Part shown: piece after piece, positions 23,216 through 35,100 of the stretch
Layout: every line of letters starts with the position of its first letter
Position numbering within the stretch: the first letter of the stretch is position 1
From: Desmodesmus armatus
Taxonomy: Eukaryota > Chlorophyta > Chlorophyceae > Sphaeropleales > Scenedesmaceae
Direction: 5' to 3'
NCBI GenBank assembly: GCA_007449985.2
Contig: VIIQ02000059.1
Location: 186,001-250,000 of the forward strand
DNA: 64,000 nt
Notes under the pieces: model-generated
Databases searched by the model: none
What the model was told of the DNA's origin: nothing
What the model saw: the letters and a program-made list of their open reading frames with translations, nothing else
Made by a program: the position numbers and the translations under genes

Positions 23216-25807
23216 ATGGCAAGTTCAGCAGAAGATGCAGAGGAACAGGCTGACGAAAGAGCAAGCCTGGAGGCAATTTTTGGTGATGATGTAGAGTTCT
23301 CTTCCGCTAGCAGCACCTACAGGGTGAGCCGGAAGGATCCTTTAGCAGCAGCGTTGCTGGCAGCAGCAGCAGTAAAGGACAGGGCATCACACTTACAAGT
23401 GTATGCCATCAGCAAACGCATTCATTGAGACATCACGCACCTCAGATTGCCTTAGTGCAGCCTGGATGACCCTGTGAGTCATCACACTGCCAGCTGGGTG
23501 GAGGCATCTGTGCCAGTGCATCTGCCAGGCCTGCCCCTCTGCTGGGACTGTTCTGCTGGACTGCAACCAAGCCTGTGGCACTGTTGACATTCCCTATGAT
23601 GTGTCACAACCTCGGCACAACCCACTGTGCACTGGACACAGTCTTGCAGAAATAAAAGTTGGCTGACATTTACAAACTGTCCTTTGGCAGGTTTACCTTC
23701 CCAACAAGGCCACAGAGCCCCATGCAGTGCTGCGGGTGCTGCTGCCGCCCAGCTATCCTTCAGGCACAGGGCCAGTGATGGAGCTAGAGGCACCCGGTGT
23801 GGCAGAGCAGCAGCTGGCAGCGGCTGTCAGGCACATGGAGGAAATGTACACACCGGGTAAGTCCTGCATACTGTTGTTGCCACTCTGGCATTGTTCAGCA
23901 CACACTTGCCATTCGGCCCTGCACCTTCCTAGTCATGATTATGAAAACCTGCTGCATTGTCCTTCGGTCCCAGTGTCAACACTGGTTGAACAGAGCTTCA
24001 TGCCCTGCCAGCTGGACCCCGTTATTCCTTTTGTCATCTGCCGCTGCTGTCATGCCTCTGCTGTCCCATGCAGGACAGGTCTGCTTGTTTGACTGCATAG
24101 AGTGGTTGCGCGAGCAGCTACAGCAGTGGCAGGACGACACAGCAGCAGCGGAAGCCCTGGCGGCATCAGCAGAGCAGCTAGGGCTTAGCAGCAGTCGCCA
24201 GGGCAGCAGTGATGGGGAGTGGCAAAGTGAGGAGGAGTGGGACCAAGAGCTGCAGCAGCTGCCAGAGGCATCTACGAGTCAAGTGAGTGTGCCTATGCAG
24301 CAACAGTTGGCAGGTCCTATCTGGCACGAGTCCCAGCGGGTGGGTTTGAGCGGGTTGGCCAGCGCAGCATGTAACTTCCTGTACTGCTCCCTGCCGTTGG
24401 CAGCGACTGGTTGAAAAACTGCAGTCCATCTTGCAAGGGTCGGTCGTCTTTTTAGCGGCGACAGCAAGCCAGCGTGCAGTACCAGCAATAGGTGTGGTTG
24501 CTGATGGTCAGCATGACGAAATCCAGAAGCACTTGTTGCCCTGTCAGATGCGCTGCACGTGTACAGCACACTTCCTCCCCTCGATGCTGTCCTCCAAAGC
24601 TTCCTGCTTGCCTTTGCTCATTTCTCATGTGTTCTACAAGTGCCTGAAGATGGAATTGGTGCGGATGGCCCTTTCTTCCCGTGCTGATTGTGTCCCTTCT
24701 GGGGAGTCGATTGCAGCATAGCTGCTGAAGCCCTTCAAGCTGACATCCTCTTAAGCACATCCTGTGTTGCGCACATCTGCGTGTTGTTGCCTGTGTTGGA
24801 TGCGCATCGCAGCCGCGTGACCGTGGTGGAGCTTCCAATGCTGATGCAGCATTAATGGAGGAGATGCGCAGCAAGATCATCTCTGGGGAGCCGTTCACAG
24901 AACGCAAGTCCACTTTCCAGGTGTGACAGCAGAGGTGCTAGTGCTCAACGCCAAAGCGCGGCAGCATGCCGGACACTGCGCTGGGCACTGCTTGTATTTC
25001 ACAGTGTTGCTGCACAGCGCGCTCTTGTGTAGTGCGAGTTGTCGCGGAAGGTACAATGCGCTCGTCACAGTGTGAGTTGTTACGTAGGGGATCTGTCTCC
25101 CCTAATATCCGTCTTGTCATGGTGCTGTTTCACACTCTGTGTGTGCTGTGTGGCACGTCTGTTCCTGCAGGCGCACGTGGCCCCCATCACCCATGTGGAT
25201 CAAGTCAGCGCCGTGGTCGCCATCCTGCTAGAAAACAACAAGATCCGCCATGCGACACACCCTGCCATCATGGCATATCGCATAGCAGTGCCAGACAAGC
25301 CTGGCGTGTTTCATCAGGACTATGACGACGATGGGGAGGCAGCAGCTGGAGGCCGGCTGTTGCACCTTCTTCAAGTTGCAGGTAGGGTGCACGTTGGCTC
25401 TAGAGAGCATTTGTACTGCCTGTGATGACAGTTGATATATCTACAGCACTGAACATGCATTGGGTGCACAGCAGGCGTTCAAGGCAATTGTCTTTTTGCA
25501 TGTCATACAGTGGGCAGAAGGTGTCACCGTCCAGTCCGGATGGAGCTGAGGACTTGGCTTCTGCAGAATTCCTGCTGCTTTGGGGCCCTGAGGCTTGTGT
25601 TGCGCTGCTGTGTCTGCAGACGTGCGGAATGCTGTGGTGGTGGTGTCGCGCTGGTTTGGCGGCATCCTGTTGGGTCCGGCCCGATTTGGGCTGATAAACA
25701 ACACGGCGAGGCAGCTGCTGGAGCAGACGGGTTTCATACAGCAGCCACAGGCAGCCGCAGCAAGCAGGGGAGCAAGAAACACAGGAAGAAGCACTGAGGC
25801 ACTCTGA
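23216..25807 (+). CDS. IMPACT: IMPACT homologue (RWD domain plus UPF0029/Impact domain)
   Basis: IMPACT family proteins bind GCN1 and dampen activation of the eIF2-alpha kinase GCN2, acting in the cytosol in translation control under amino-acid stress. Exons are 23216-23398, 23691-23856, 24074-24282, about 24404-24442, 24813-24920, 25171-25381 and 25620-25807 (TGA), giving about 367 codons. All phases agree, but the small fourth exon (RLVEKLQSILQ) has a weak GTCGTC donor. The N-terminal RWD domain runs from EAIFGDDVEF through YLPNKATEPHAVLRVLLPP and the hallmark SYPSGTGP to DCIEWLREQL. A Ser/Glu linker follows. The Impact domain starts at GEPFTERKSTFQAHVAPI, contains ENNKIRHATHPAIMAYRI and DDDGEAAAGGRLLHLL, and ends with the family signature SRWFGGILLGPARF followed by INNTARQLL. 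Length is close to the animal protein (about 320). The start was chosen as the first ATG in frame with the RWD domain. Confidence 0.92.
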
Positions 25808-26792
25808 CCACTTGACTGTATTCAGTTTGACGAGACACTTTGTCAGGACTGACAACCTTGCTGCAAGCTTTGCGGCCGATAGTGTTTGCGCCACTCCAAG
25901 TGCAGACTACAGCTGGTGATGTTGTAGTAAGATCGCAGAGGCTGAAGCTGCCGTGTCTGTCAACGGAAACAAGTGGATAGTGATGCATATGCATGTGCAG
26001 CTGAAGCTAGACGAGCTTCGGGGCCCCCAACCCTTGGCTCACTGTGACATGAAGGTGACTGGCCAGTTGCTGGTGATGTGTTGTGCAGTTTGTCATCACA
26101 TTGGACAGTGGCGCACGCTGCAGCTGTGCACAGATGCAGATATCATCTTTGGGGAGGGGGAACGCTGCTGGCAGCTGGTGCGTAGGTGACTCCGATAGGA
26201 AAGAGACACAGCTGCACGCCAGACGCGTGCCGTTTGGAATATATATGGGAACATGTACAGCTGACCAAGCTGCTCAAACTGAGCGTCACTCCTGTTACAG
26301 GGTGTATTTAGCACCACATGGATACACTTGACTACGCTACAAGCATGCTGAAAGATGCATGCCGAGAGGCGCCTCCTGTTTCATTGCACTTTTGCAACAA
26401 GAGCTGCATGATTCTACAGGTTACTGCTGCCGTCTGCGCAGCATTTGTGTGACGGGTCCTGGTTCTGCTGGGTACGTGGCCTTTGCATTCCCAAGCTGCA
26501 GGCTGCAGTGGTGCTGTGCTGTACATCACTGGATGCCAGCTCTGTTCGAATCATCCTGCACTTTCGGCACCCCAAACAGGTCTTTCTCAGAGCAGTGCTG
26601 CGTGTCACAAAAGCATATCAGGATGGTTGCGTTGACATGAGAGGGCAGTCCTAGCCAAGCAGTACAAATCACCAAAGTGAATTTCGGCACCCTAGCAACA
26701 GCCCAGCTGCTCCTGCACAGTGGGCCCAAGTCAAAGCACAGACCGGCACAACACACAGGCAACCTTGCACCAACCAGCTGCAGCCACACACC
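25808..26792. other. Stretch between IMPACT and the SAP30BP gene; weak coding hints
   Basis: Two plus-strand pieces look possibly exonic: about 25988-26052 (QLKLDELRGPQPLAHCDMK, before a GTGACT) and about 26503-26580 (LDASSVRIILHFRHPKQ, after a CTGCAG). I could not join them into a gene or name a family. This stretch must also contain the 3' UTRs of two convergent genes. Confidence 0.35.
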
Positions 26793-28553
26793 CTATTTGT
26801 CCCATTTCGACTTCTTCGCCCCAGCCACCAAATTGCTCGCCAGCGCCTGCGCTGCTGCTGCCCTTGCGTCAATATTGACCAGTTTCGGCGCACCCCCAGC
26901 TCCTAAGCCAGGCTGGCTGGCCACTGCTGCTGCTGCTGCCGCCGCCGCCGCTGCTGTGGGCCCGGCAGGCGGCAGCTGCTGCCCTGCGCTCTGGAACTTC
27001 ACTTCTGCGCCTCGCCGCCGCTTGCGCGCCTCCAACTGCTGCTGCAGTGCCGGCCACCTGCAGAAAACCGAAAAAAGAATGTGCGAGCGGCAGACAACAG
27101 CCATCTGTGAGTACAATGGACGATGTCTGGTCTACATGCATCAGTGTCATGCAAAGGAACATCACGCCATGCACTGCCACATATCCTGCACATCCCCCTT
27201 GTTACTGTCTGCAGCAGCACGCGAACAACGTCAAGCTCCCGAGCTTGCTGGAGCGCATGGCAAGGCCTAAGACTGTCTTAGTCCCACCAGATGCAATGGG
27301 TCCGCTGAGCCACGCCAGTGGTAACACTGCATGAACCCAGCCTGACCAATCCCCATCCCAGCCCACCTGTCCTCCTCAGGTACTGCATGGGGGTCCCAGA
27401 TCTCTGGGCTGAGGCTGGTCCCGTACTGCTGCAGGTTGAAGTACTCAACAGACTTCTGCAGAAACTTGGGGTTCTGCCAGCGCCGGTCTTTGCGGATGGC
27501 GTGCATCACCGATCGCCCTGTACGCACCCAGCCCAGGAAGCGGTCCAAGTCCTTCTGCAGCTCAGGGTCAGGATCACCTGTTGCACGGCACAGCACACAG
27601 CAGACCATGCGAATGAAAAGTGCATGCTGCTCTCATTCTCGAAAGACACGATCGGTTGTGGACACTTTGCGCTCACCGGCCAAAGCAAAGCATAGACAGA
27701 CACATGCAGACTCAAACATGGCTCTTGCCAGGCCTGAGCTTGGCCCCACATGAAGCGGATGAGATGATTCTCGTCATTGCATTGATTGAGCACATCACAA
27801 CCCTCTCCAAAGCCCGTCATGCGCAACCAACTGCGGTGTCCGCACCTGGTGGTGGGTCCCTCAGCTCTGATGGCAGCGTGTACAGTGCAGGGTGCAGCGT
27901 ACCCTCCCCTGCCTCGCTGTCTAAGGCGCTGTCTATGTCCCTTGCCATGGGGGGTGACAGACCCTCTGGCGGCGGCTCAGGGTTGGTGGTGGGCCCATCC
28001 AGGATGCGCAGGGGCTGCTGTGCCGCCCCCTGCTGCTGCTGTTGTTGCTGGTCTGCGTCCTGCTGGTCTGTGGGCGCTGCTGCACCTGCACCTGCAGGTT
28101 GCGATACTGCTGCTGCTGCTTGGGGGCTGAGGGAGCCTGAGGGGGCTCCCAGAATCCCTTCTAGGCCTGTCCCTGCATGGCAGGTAAGATGTGGGTGTAG
28201 GGTGGTTAGCAGCGGGAGGCTACAGTTGCTGCAAGTGGGTATGTGCAGTCACGCCTAGACATGAAGCACCACGGGATGTCGGCCTTGAGCGAAGTGGTGC
28301 TGTCTGCACATCACATCACGCAGTGTCCGTCTGCTTTGTGCTGTTTTGGTCTAAAGCAATGCGGGTATACAGATGACAGACATGTGCTGCAGACGTATGT
28401 ACATGATGTTTGCAACAAGACACTTGCTCTGCGCGTTGGTACACGTGCAGGCCGTGCGTCGAGCGCTAGGGGTTGCGCACCTTGTTCCTGCTGCTGTTCA
28501 TCATCCTCGTCCTCACTGCCATAGCCTCCCAGCAGCCCTGCCAACCCAGCCAT
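26793..28553 (-). CDS. SAP30BP: SAP30-binding protein / HCNGP-like protein
   Basis: This family (SAP30BP, HCNGP, HTRP) is nuclear, interacts with SAP30 co-repressor complexes and assists splicing of certain introns. Minus-strand exons are 28553-28481, 28172-27846, 27577-27367 and 27057-26793, giving 291 residues against about 308 in animals. Phases 1, 1 and 2 match at the three junctions. The N-terminus (MAGLAGLLGGYGSEDEDDE) fits the conserved start. A low-complexity Pro/Gln linker follows (residues 25-133). The HCNGP domain begins at DPELQKDLDRFLGW and carries GRSVMHAIRKDRRWQNPKF, EYFNLQQYGTSLSPEIW and DPHAVPEEDRW. The C-terminus has a basic segment (EARKRRRGAEVKF), an Ala run and the family-typical end KKSKWDK. 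A further candidate exon at about 27209-27270 (ALQQARELDVV) has no matching donor and was left out. The gene is divergent from the SRFR1-like gene. Confidence 0.9.
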
Positions 28554-29148
28554 GCTGAAGTGGACTGCTCAGCAGGTATAGTTTGGAACCAAACAATCTA
28601 GCTGTGCAGTGTGTGCTGCCTGAGTGCTGCGGTGCAGGTGCTGCTGCTGTTTGGTGCCCTCCAAGCCCTGTGTTGGGTGTCCTGGGCTCGCCTGGTGTCT
28701 TTAACACTTCTTGCAAACTTATGTTTGACACAGGTATGTTATTGTTGAGCGAGAACAGTAGGTGTGGCAACAGCCTGTCTGGCAAGAACAGTAGAAGCAG
28801 TGATCCTGTTGAGCTCTGGAGCGAGATGGTGATGCGTCAGCACACAGGCAGGTGTACGTTAAAAAGAAACGAAGCAAAGGCATTCAAGAAGATGCCTGCA
28901 CTACCCATACCTCGGCCAATAGGCAGTGTGTCAAAGAGTGGGGAAGAGTGGGGGCATAAAGACACAGGGGAGGAGGAGACAATCACATCATACCCACAAC
29001 ACACCTGAGGTTGGTGGAAGTGCTGCTAACCAGCTGTGTGCTGCGATCATCCTCTAACCTCACCCAACACACTTGCACACCATCAGCAGAAGGTGCAAGC
29101 TCTGCTGTTGGTCTTGTTCAGCCCAAATCCTGGCTGGCGGGTCAGGTT
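28554..29148. promoter_or_regulatory. Putative bidirectional promoter region
   Basis: About 595 bases separate the two divergent start codons (28553 on the minus strand, 29149 on the plus strand). No other gene fits. A purine-rich section lies at about 28930-28990. No TATA-like box is placed convincingly for either side. The regulatory role is inferred from geometry only. Confidence 0.5.
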
Positions 29149-32100
29149 ATGGCTAACTTTGCCTCCTTGATCGGCAGCCAGGATTTCTCTGGCGCCGTGA
29201 AATTGCTTGATGCGGAGATAGATCAGACTACAGCCAGCTATGCTGCAGCACTGCATAGGCTGGTGCAGCTGCACATCAATCGTGGCATCTGCAATCAGAG
29301 GCTTCAGCTGAACAGGAAAGCTTTGAAGGTGGGTGTGCGAGTGCATACCGCGCATGACATGAGCGCCAAGATGTGCCAGCTTGGCAGCCTGGGGTGCGCG
29401 CAGGGTGGCCCAGAGAGGCGGATGTGTCATCTATTGATGGCCACATCAAGACGAGGTGGTGTGAGCAGCTGCATGAGCTCACTAGGATCTGCTCTGCTTG
29501 TGCTGTTCTGCTGACCCCCCAGGACTTTGAATCAGCACTTGCTTTGAGTGCCACCAATGTCAAGGCTCTGCTACACAAGGGGCAAGTGCTTCTGACACTT
29601 GGCAAGGCAGCAGTAAGTGTGATCAGGCCATCCTTGCTGCCAGTGTCACCCCTTCACCAACAGCAGCTGGCCAGCACACTTGCCCAGTTTCCTTGCACCT
29701 GGTTGCTTTTTCTGTGTACACAAACATGAAACCTCAGTAGGTCGACTAGAAATGGTGCTCCACCTGTCCAGTGCACCACATGGTGTCATGCGTTACACCC
29801 ACACGTACCTGCGGTCCTGGGATTCTCACTCAACTGTGCTGATGCCGCCGCCGCTGGCTGGGTGTACGCTGCACCTGCAGGACGCACGCGAGGCATGGGA
29901 GCGCGCATCATCCCTTGCAGACCCCACAGCAGACCTCGACATCCTTCTGCAGATCAACTCAGCCCTCGAGGGAGTCGGCGGCACCCCTGGCGTCAGCACG
30001 TCAGCGGCTGCTCCCAGTCCACCAGCACCTGCAGCAGCAGCAGCAGTGCCAACCCCTGCCCTCGCACCTGTGCCACATGACACACTGCAGCAGTCTGCCG
30101 CCGGTGTGACAGCAGCGCCCCAGCCGCAGAAGACAGCAGAGGCCGGCATTGCTGCACCCCACGCCAATGGGGTCATAGCTGCAGGACAAACGGCTCTCAC
30201 CTCTGCTTCTAGTGCTGCTGCCGGCAGCACTAGCAGCAGCAGCAGCACCGCGCAGGCACCGGCAGCAGCAGCAGCAAAGCCGGCAAGCAAGGCGTTCAAG
30301 GGCTTCCTCAAGCCAGTAGCAGGGGGCAGCAGCAGCACAGCCAACCAGGCAGCAGCAGCTGCGCCAGCAAAGAAGGACAGCAGCACCAGCAGCGGCAGTG
30401 ATGCTGTGGACATAGACTGTGCAGCGGAGCAGCAGAAGCAGCAGAAGCAGCAGCGTGCAGCGCCTGTGTCATTTGGCGAGCAGGTGGCACAGCAGCAGCA
30501 AAGCTCTGTCATGCTGAGCATTGCAATCAATCAGGTGAGGGCTGAGCAGCAACATTGCAACACCCATGTCCAGTGCCTGTTGGTGCCGGGGCACCTGCAT
30601 GTGACTATTCACCATGGGTTGTCAGCCGCTGGCTGTGCTTGCTGGAGGAGATAATTTGCTTGCTGCATGCGCCTTTTGTGGGATGCTGGTGGTGTTGGGG
30701 TGTCGGCCGACGGGCTGCCAGATCTGTCGCCATTGGTTTTGCTGATCACATTTCCGTAGCTGGGCAAGTTGGTATGATGCTGGCTGTCTCCTCCTGTCTC
30801 ATCACATGCTCTTCATGGCACATGCAAGCTGCAGCTGTTGGTTCAGCAGTCACAACTCATCCTGCTGCTGCTGCTGCTGCTGTCTCCTCCTCCTGCACCA
30901 CCTCCAGATCAACTGCGGCAAGGTTGTGGAGGCTGAGCAGCTGCTGGACAAGATCCTGGACCAAAACCCCAAGGAGCTGAGTGCGCTGGTGGCGCGAGGC
31001 ACTGCCCGCGCACTGCGCAGGGAGCTCAAGGGGGCAGAGGCAGATTTCACCGCAGCCATTGCCCTTGAGCCAAGGTGCGGGGTGTTGGGTTTATGGGGTT
31101 TGGGGGAGTATGTTACATGGACATTTTCGCCAAACAACAATGGCATCGCCCACCAGGATCGAGCCAGGTGAACCTCATAAGTTGTTTTGCAGGGGGATGG
31201 GCTGGGTTAGGGGTATAAATGGTGTTTTGTATGGAGTGGCTGCGCAAGCAGCTGAGGCGCCTCATATCTATCTGCGGTCTACGTTTTCGCCCCTACTGGC
31301 CTGCAGGTACCCCGACACGTACAAGCGCCCTGGCCAGGCGCGCAGCGCCATGGGGGACCACAGGGGCGCAATGGCTCGTGCTTTTCTCTGCACTCATCGC
31401 CCATCACCATCCGCTGGTGTGTGCTTGTGCAGGTACCCTGACTCTACAAGCGTTGTGGCCAGGCGCGCAGTGCCATGGGGGACCACATCTTGTCTGTCTC
31501 GGTGCCAAGGCTTTGCCAACAATGTCACTAACATTGGACCTTGGTGACCCTACCGTCGAACCTGCCCCTACTGGCCTGCAGGTACCCTGACACCTACAAG
31601 CGTCGTGGTCAGGCGCGCAGTGCCATGGGTGACCACAGGGGTGCCCTGGATGACCTGGACAAAGCTGCCCAGCTGCTGGAGGCGGCAGAGAAGGGACCCA
31701 TGGGCGCACTGATGAAGCAGCAGCAGGGCGATGACAGGAGCACGGTTGCGGACTGCTACTCAGGTGTGTTGCGACACAGGGTTGCAACCAAACAAGACAT
31801 GTTCACATGGCATCCAAGAAGCAGTGCTGGCAATGTATGGGTTGTGCCGTCTGCGATTGCGGCCGCCACCCAGAACATGCCATGCAAGGGCAAGCTGTTG
31901 AGAGCTGACATCGACTAGCTCAAGCAGACGCTGCTTTTTGCAGTGAGCTGGCGCGTCATCATGACAACTGATCAGTTGCAGAGTACTCGCATGGAGAAGT
32001 GTACCGCGAGGCTGTGCGGCCTTCTCAATGCCACCATAAAGGGAGCAAGCATCTTGTATCAAGTGTTTTGATGTGCTGTGCTGTCCTGTGCCGCAGAGCG

Positions 32101-35100
32101 GGGGATGCTGCTGCAGAAGCTGAAGGACTACCGCAAGGCAGTCAAGGAGCTCGCAAGGGCAGCCAAGGCAGACCCAAAGAACCCACAGGTGAGCCTGTGG
32201 GGCATCTGTGGCTCAATACTGTCCCATGCTACCCTTGTCCCTTGACATGATAAAAGAGTGCTGATGCCAGCTGGGGTGTCTCAGGGCTATGTTGGTGACG
32301 AGTTTGGCTGCACCAAATAACACCGCTGCTATGCCGGCATCTGACTATGCCGTATACATCTACATCACCGCCTACAACGCTGTAGAGCGTCCACGTGCAG
32401 CGCTGGTCTGTGACATCCGCACAGGCTGTGAGGCCTATGCTGACTCCCATCTCTCCTGTTGTTGCTGCCTTGGGACCTCCCTGCAGGTGTGGAACTGGCT
32501 AGGCCTGGCACGTGTGTCGATGGGCGACATCCGCACAGGCTGTGAGGCCTATGAGAAGGCCCTGGAGCTGGATCCCAACATGGTGGAGGTCTGGCTCAAC
32601 CTGGGGCAGGCCTGCAAGGAGGAGGCACGCGTGGAGGAGGCTGAGAGGGCTCTCACAAAGGTGTGTGTGTGTGTGGGGGGGGGGGGGGTTCTTACAAACT
32701 TGTGCGGGGGTTGGAAGGCTTTCAAGAAGGTGTGTTGGAGGTGCTGGCTCTGACAAGGGTGTGCTGGGGGTGGTGGCTCGTACAAACTTGTGCGGGGGTG
32801 GAAGGCTCTCACAAAGGTGTGCTGGGGGTGGTGGCTCGTACAAATTTGTGCGGGGGTGGAAGGCTCTCACAAAGGTGGGCTGGGGTTGGTGGCTCTTTGC
32901 AGCCAAGCTGCTGCTGTGCTTGACGCAACAGGCGCTTCCTCACATTGGTGTGCTGGGGGTTGGTGGCTCTCACAAAGGTGTGCTGGGGGTGGCGGCTGTC
33001 ACAAACTTGTGCGGGGGTGGAATGCTCTCACAAAGGTGTGCTGGGGGTGGTGGCTCGTACAAATTTGTGCGGGGGTGGAAGGCTCTCACAAAGGTGGGCT
33101 AGGGTTGGTGGCTCTTTGCAGCCAAGCTGCTGCTGTGCTTGACGCAACAGGCGCTTCCTCACATTGGTGTGCTGGGGGTTGGTGGCTCTCACAAAGGTGT
33201 GCTGGGGGTGGCGGCTGTCACAAACTTGTGCGGGGGTGGAATGCTCTCACAAAGGTGTGCTGGGGGTGGCGGCTGTCACAAACTTGTGCGGGGGTGGAAT
33301 GCTCTCACAAAGGTGTGCTGGGGGTGGTGGCTGTCTGCAGCTGAGCTGCTCCTGGTTTGTGGCGCATCAGGTGCTCTCTCACATCGGTGTGCTGGGGGTG
33401 GTGGCTCTCACGAAGGTGTGCGTGGTTTGGAAGGTTTTCACCAAGGTGTACTGGGGGTGGTGGCTCTTGCAAACTAGTGCGGGGGTGGAAGGCTCTCACA
33501 AAGGCGGGCTGAGGTTGGTGGCTCTTTGCAGCTGAGTTGCTCCTGTGCGTGGCGCAGCAGGCGCTTCCTCACATTGGTGTGCTGGGGGTGGTGGCTCTCA
33601 CAAAACATGTGCGGGGGTGGAAGGCTCTCACAAAGGTGTGCTGGGGGTGGTGGCTTGTACAAACTTGTGCGGGGGTGGAAGGCTCTCACAAAGGTGGGCC
33701 GAGGTTGGTGGCTCTTTGCAGCTGAGTTGCTCCTGTGCTTGGCGCAGCAGGCGCTCCCTCACATTGGTGTGCTGGGGGTGGTGGCTCTGACAAACTTGTG
33801 CGGGGTGGAAGGCTCTCACAAAAGTGGGCCGGGTTGGTGGCTCTTTGCAGCTGAGTTGCTCCTGTGCGTGGCGCAGCAGGCGCTCTCTCGCAATGGTTGG
33901 TTGGATCCCTAGGCTCTTACCACCAAGGTGTGCTGGGGGTGGTGGCTCTCTGCGGCCAGATGGGTGCACTGTCCCACTTCCAAGCATACCTTGTTTGTGG
34001 CCCAGCAGGCTCATCTACAACGGCGTGTCAGGTGCCGTTGGGGCCTGTGGCTACAGCCGTACAGCGTAGAGGGTTTGTAGATGTAGATGGAACAGGGTGT
34101 GGCTACAACCGTACAGCGTAAGATGTTTGTGGAGGTGGAAGAAATGGACATGTTTCATCTACCTCCACAAACCTCTTACGCTGTACGGCTGCAGCCACGC
34201 TCTGTTCTGTCTACAACTAGCGTGCAGTCTGTGCAGGGCTGGTGGCTGCGCTGCGGGGTGTGAACTGGTGGGTTGAGGGCGCTTGCGGGGCAGCCTCGGC
34301 ATAAGTTGCAGAGTCCTGTCAAGCAAGTACACTTCCTGCATGGTCCCTCCTCCCTCCGGTGGCTGGGTCATCGGCTGACTGCCACTGCATGACACTTTCG
34401 GTGCTTGCACACACCATTCGCACTCGATACTGCTCAACCGTATGCTTCAGTGCCCTGAAGTTTTCTTCTATTCTTCTCTCAGCTACTCTGCACACGCGCC
34501 AAAACTTTGATTGCGTGAAGGTATGTCAGCTTTTTTTGTTCTCCTCCACCTGCAGGCCCTGAAGAATGCAGATGGCACCCCCTGCATCCATGCCTACCGG
34601 CTGCTGGCCACCATGCGCCAGGGAGCTGGCCGCCAGGCGGATGCTGTCACACTCATTGACAAGGCCCTCAGCTTCAAGAAGGAAGTGAGTTTGCTGGCTG
34701 TTATGCGCTGCAGTTTGAATATACAAAGACGCCCATCTCTGTTTGGGCACTGGCGGACGTCATGTTGCAGCCTAGCTTGAGCAGAGATCGCAGCGGCGGC
34801 GGATTCCTGGCCTGACCTATGGCACTGCCCATGTTGTGCGCCTGTCAACACAGCTGGCCAACATGGGCCAAACGGTTGCTAAACAATGCTGCACGATCCG
34901 TATGCGCTGTCCTGCATCGTCACCCCTGACCCCCCCCCCTCCCACCACCACCCTCCCTGTGTGACCTGCTACGCGGCTTCACCACCTGCGCACAGAGCAT
35001 AGAGCTGCTCAATTCATAAATATGCCCCTCATCGTCACTGCTGATCACCCAACCTCCCACCTGCCACTCCACTCTGCTACCTGCGCACAGAGCATAGAGC

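Noticed and set aside
27200..27270. Extra exon in the SAP30BP gene (ALQQARELDVV)
   Set aside because: It looks like a coiled-coil piece but has no donor compatible with the last exon. Direct joining of exons 27367-27577 and 26793-27057 keeps phase and family alignment.
31972..32062. Possible exon after TTGCAG at 31972 (EYSHGEVYREAV) in the SRFR1-like gene
   Set aside because: It has the right phase to follow exon 5 but no phase-matched donor. The exon at 32097 gives a better family match.
32790..33912. Plus-strand Trp/Cys/Gly-rich frames of 120-196 codons
   Set aside because: They lie entirely in the intron-7 minisatellite. The frames are open only because the repeat period suits them.
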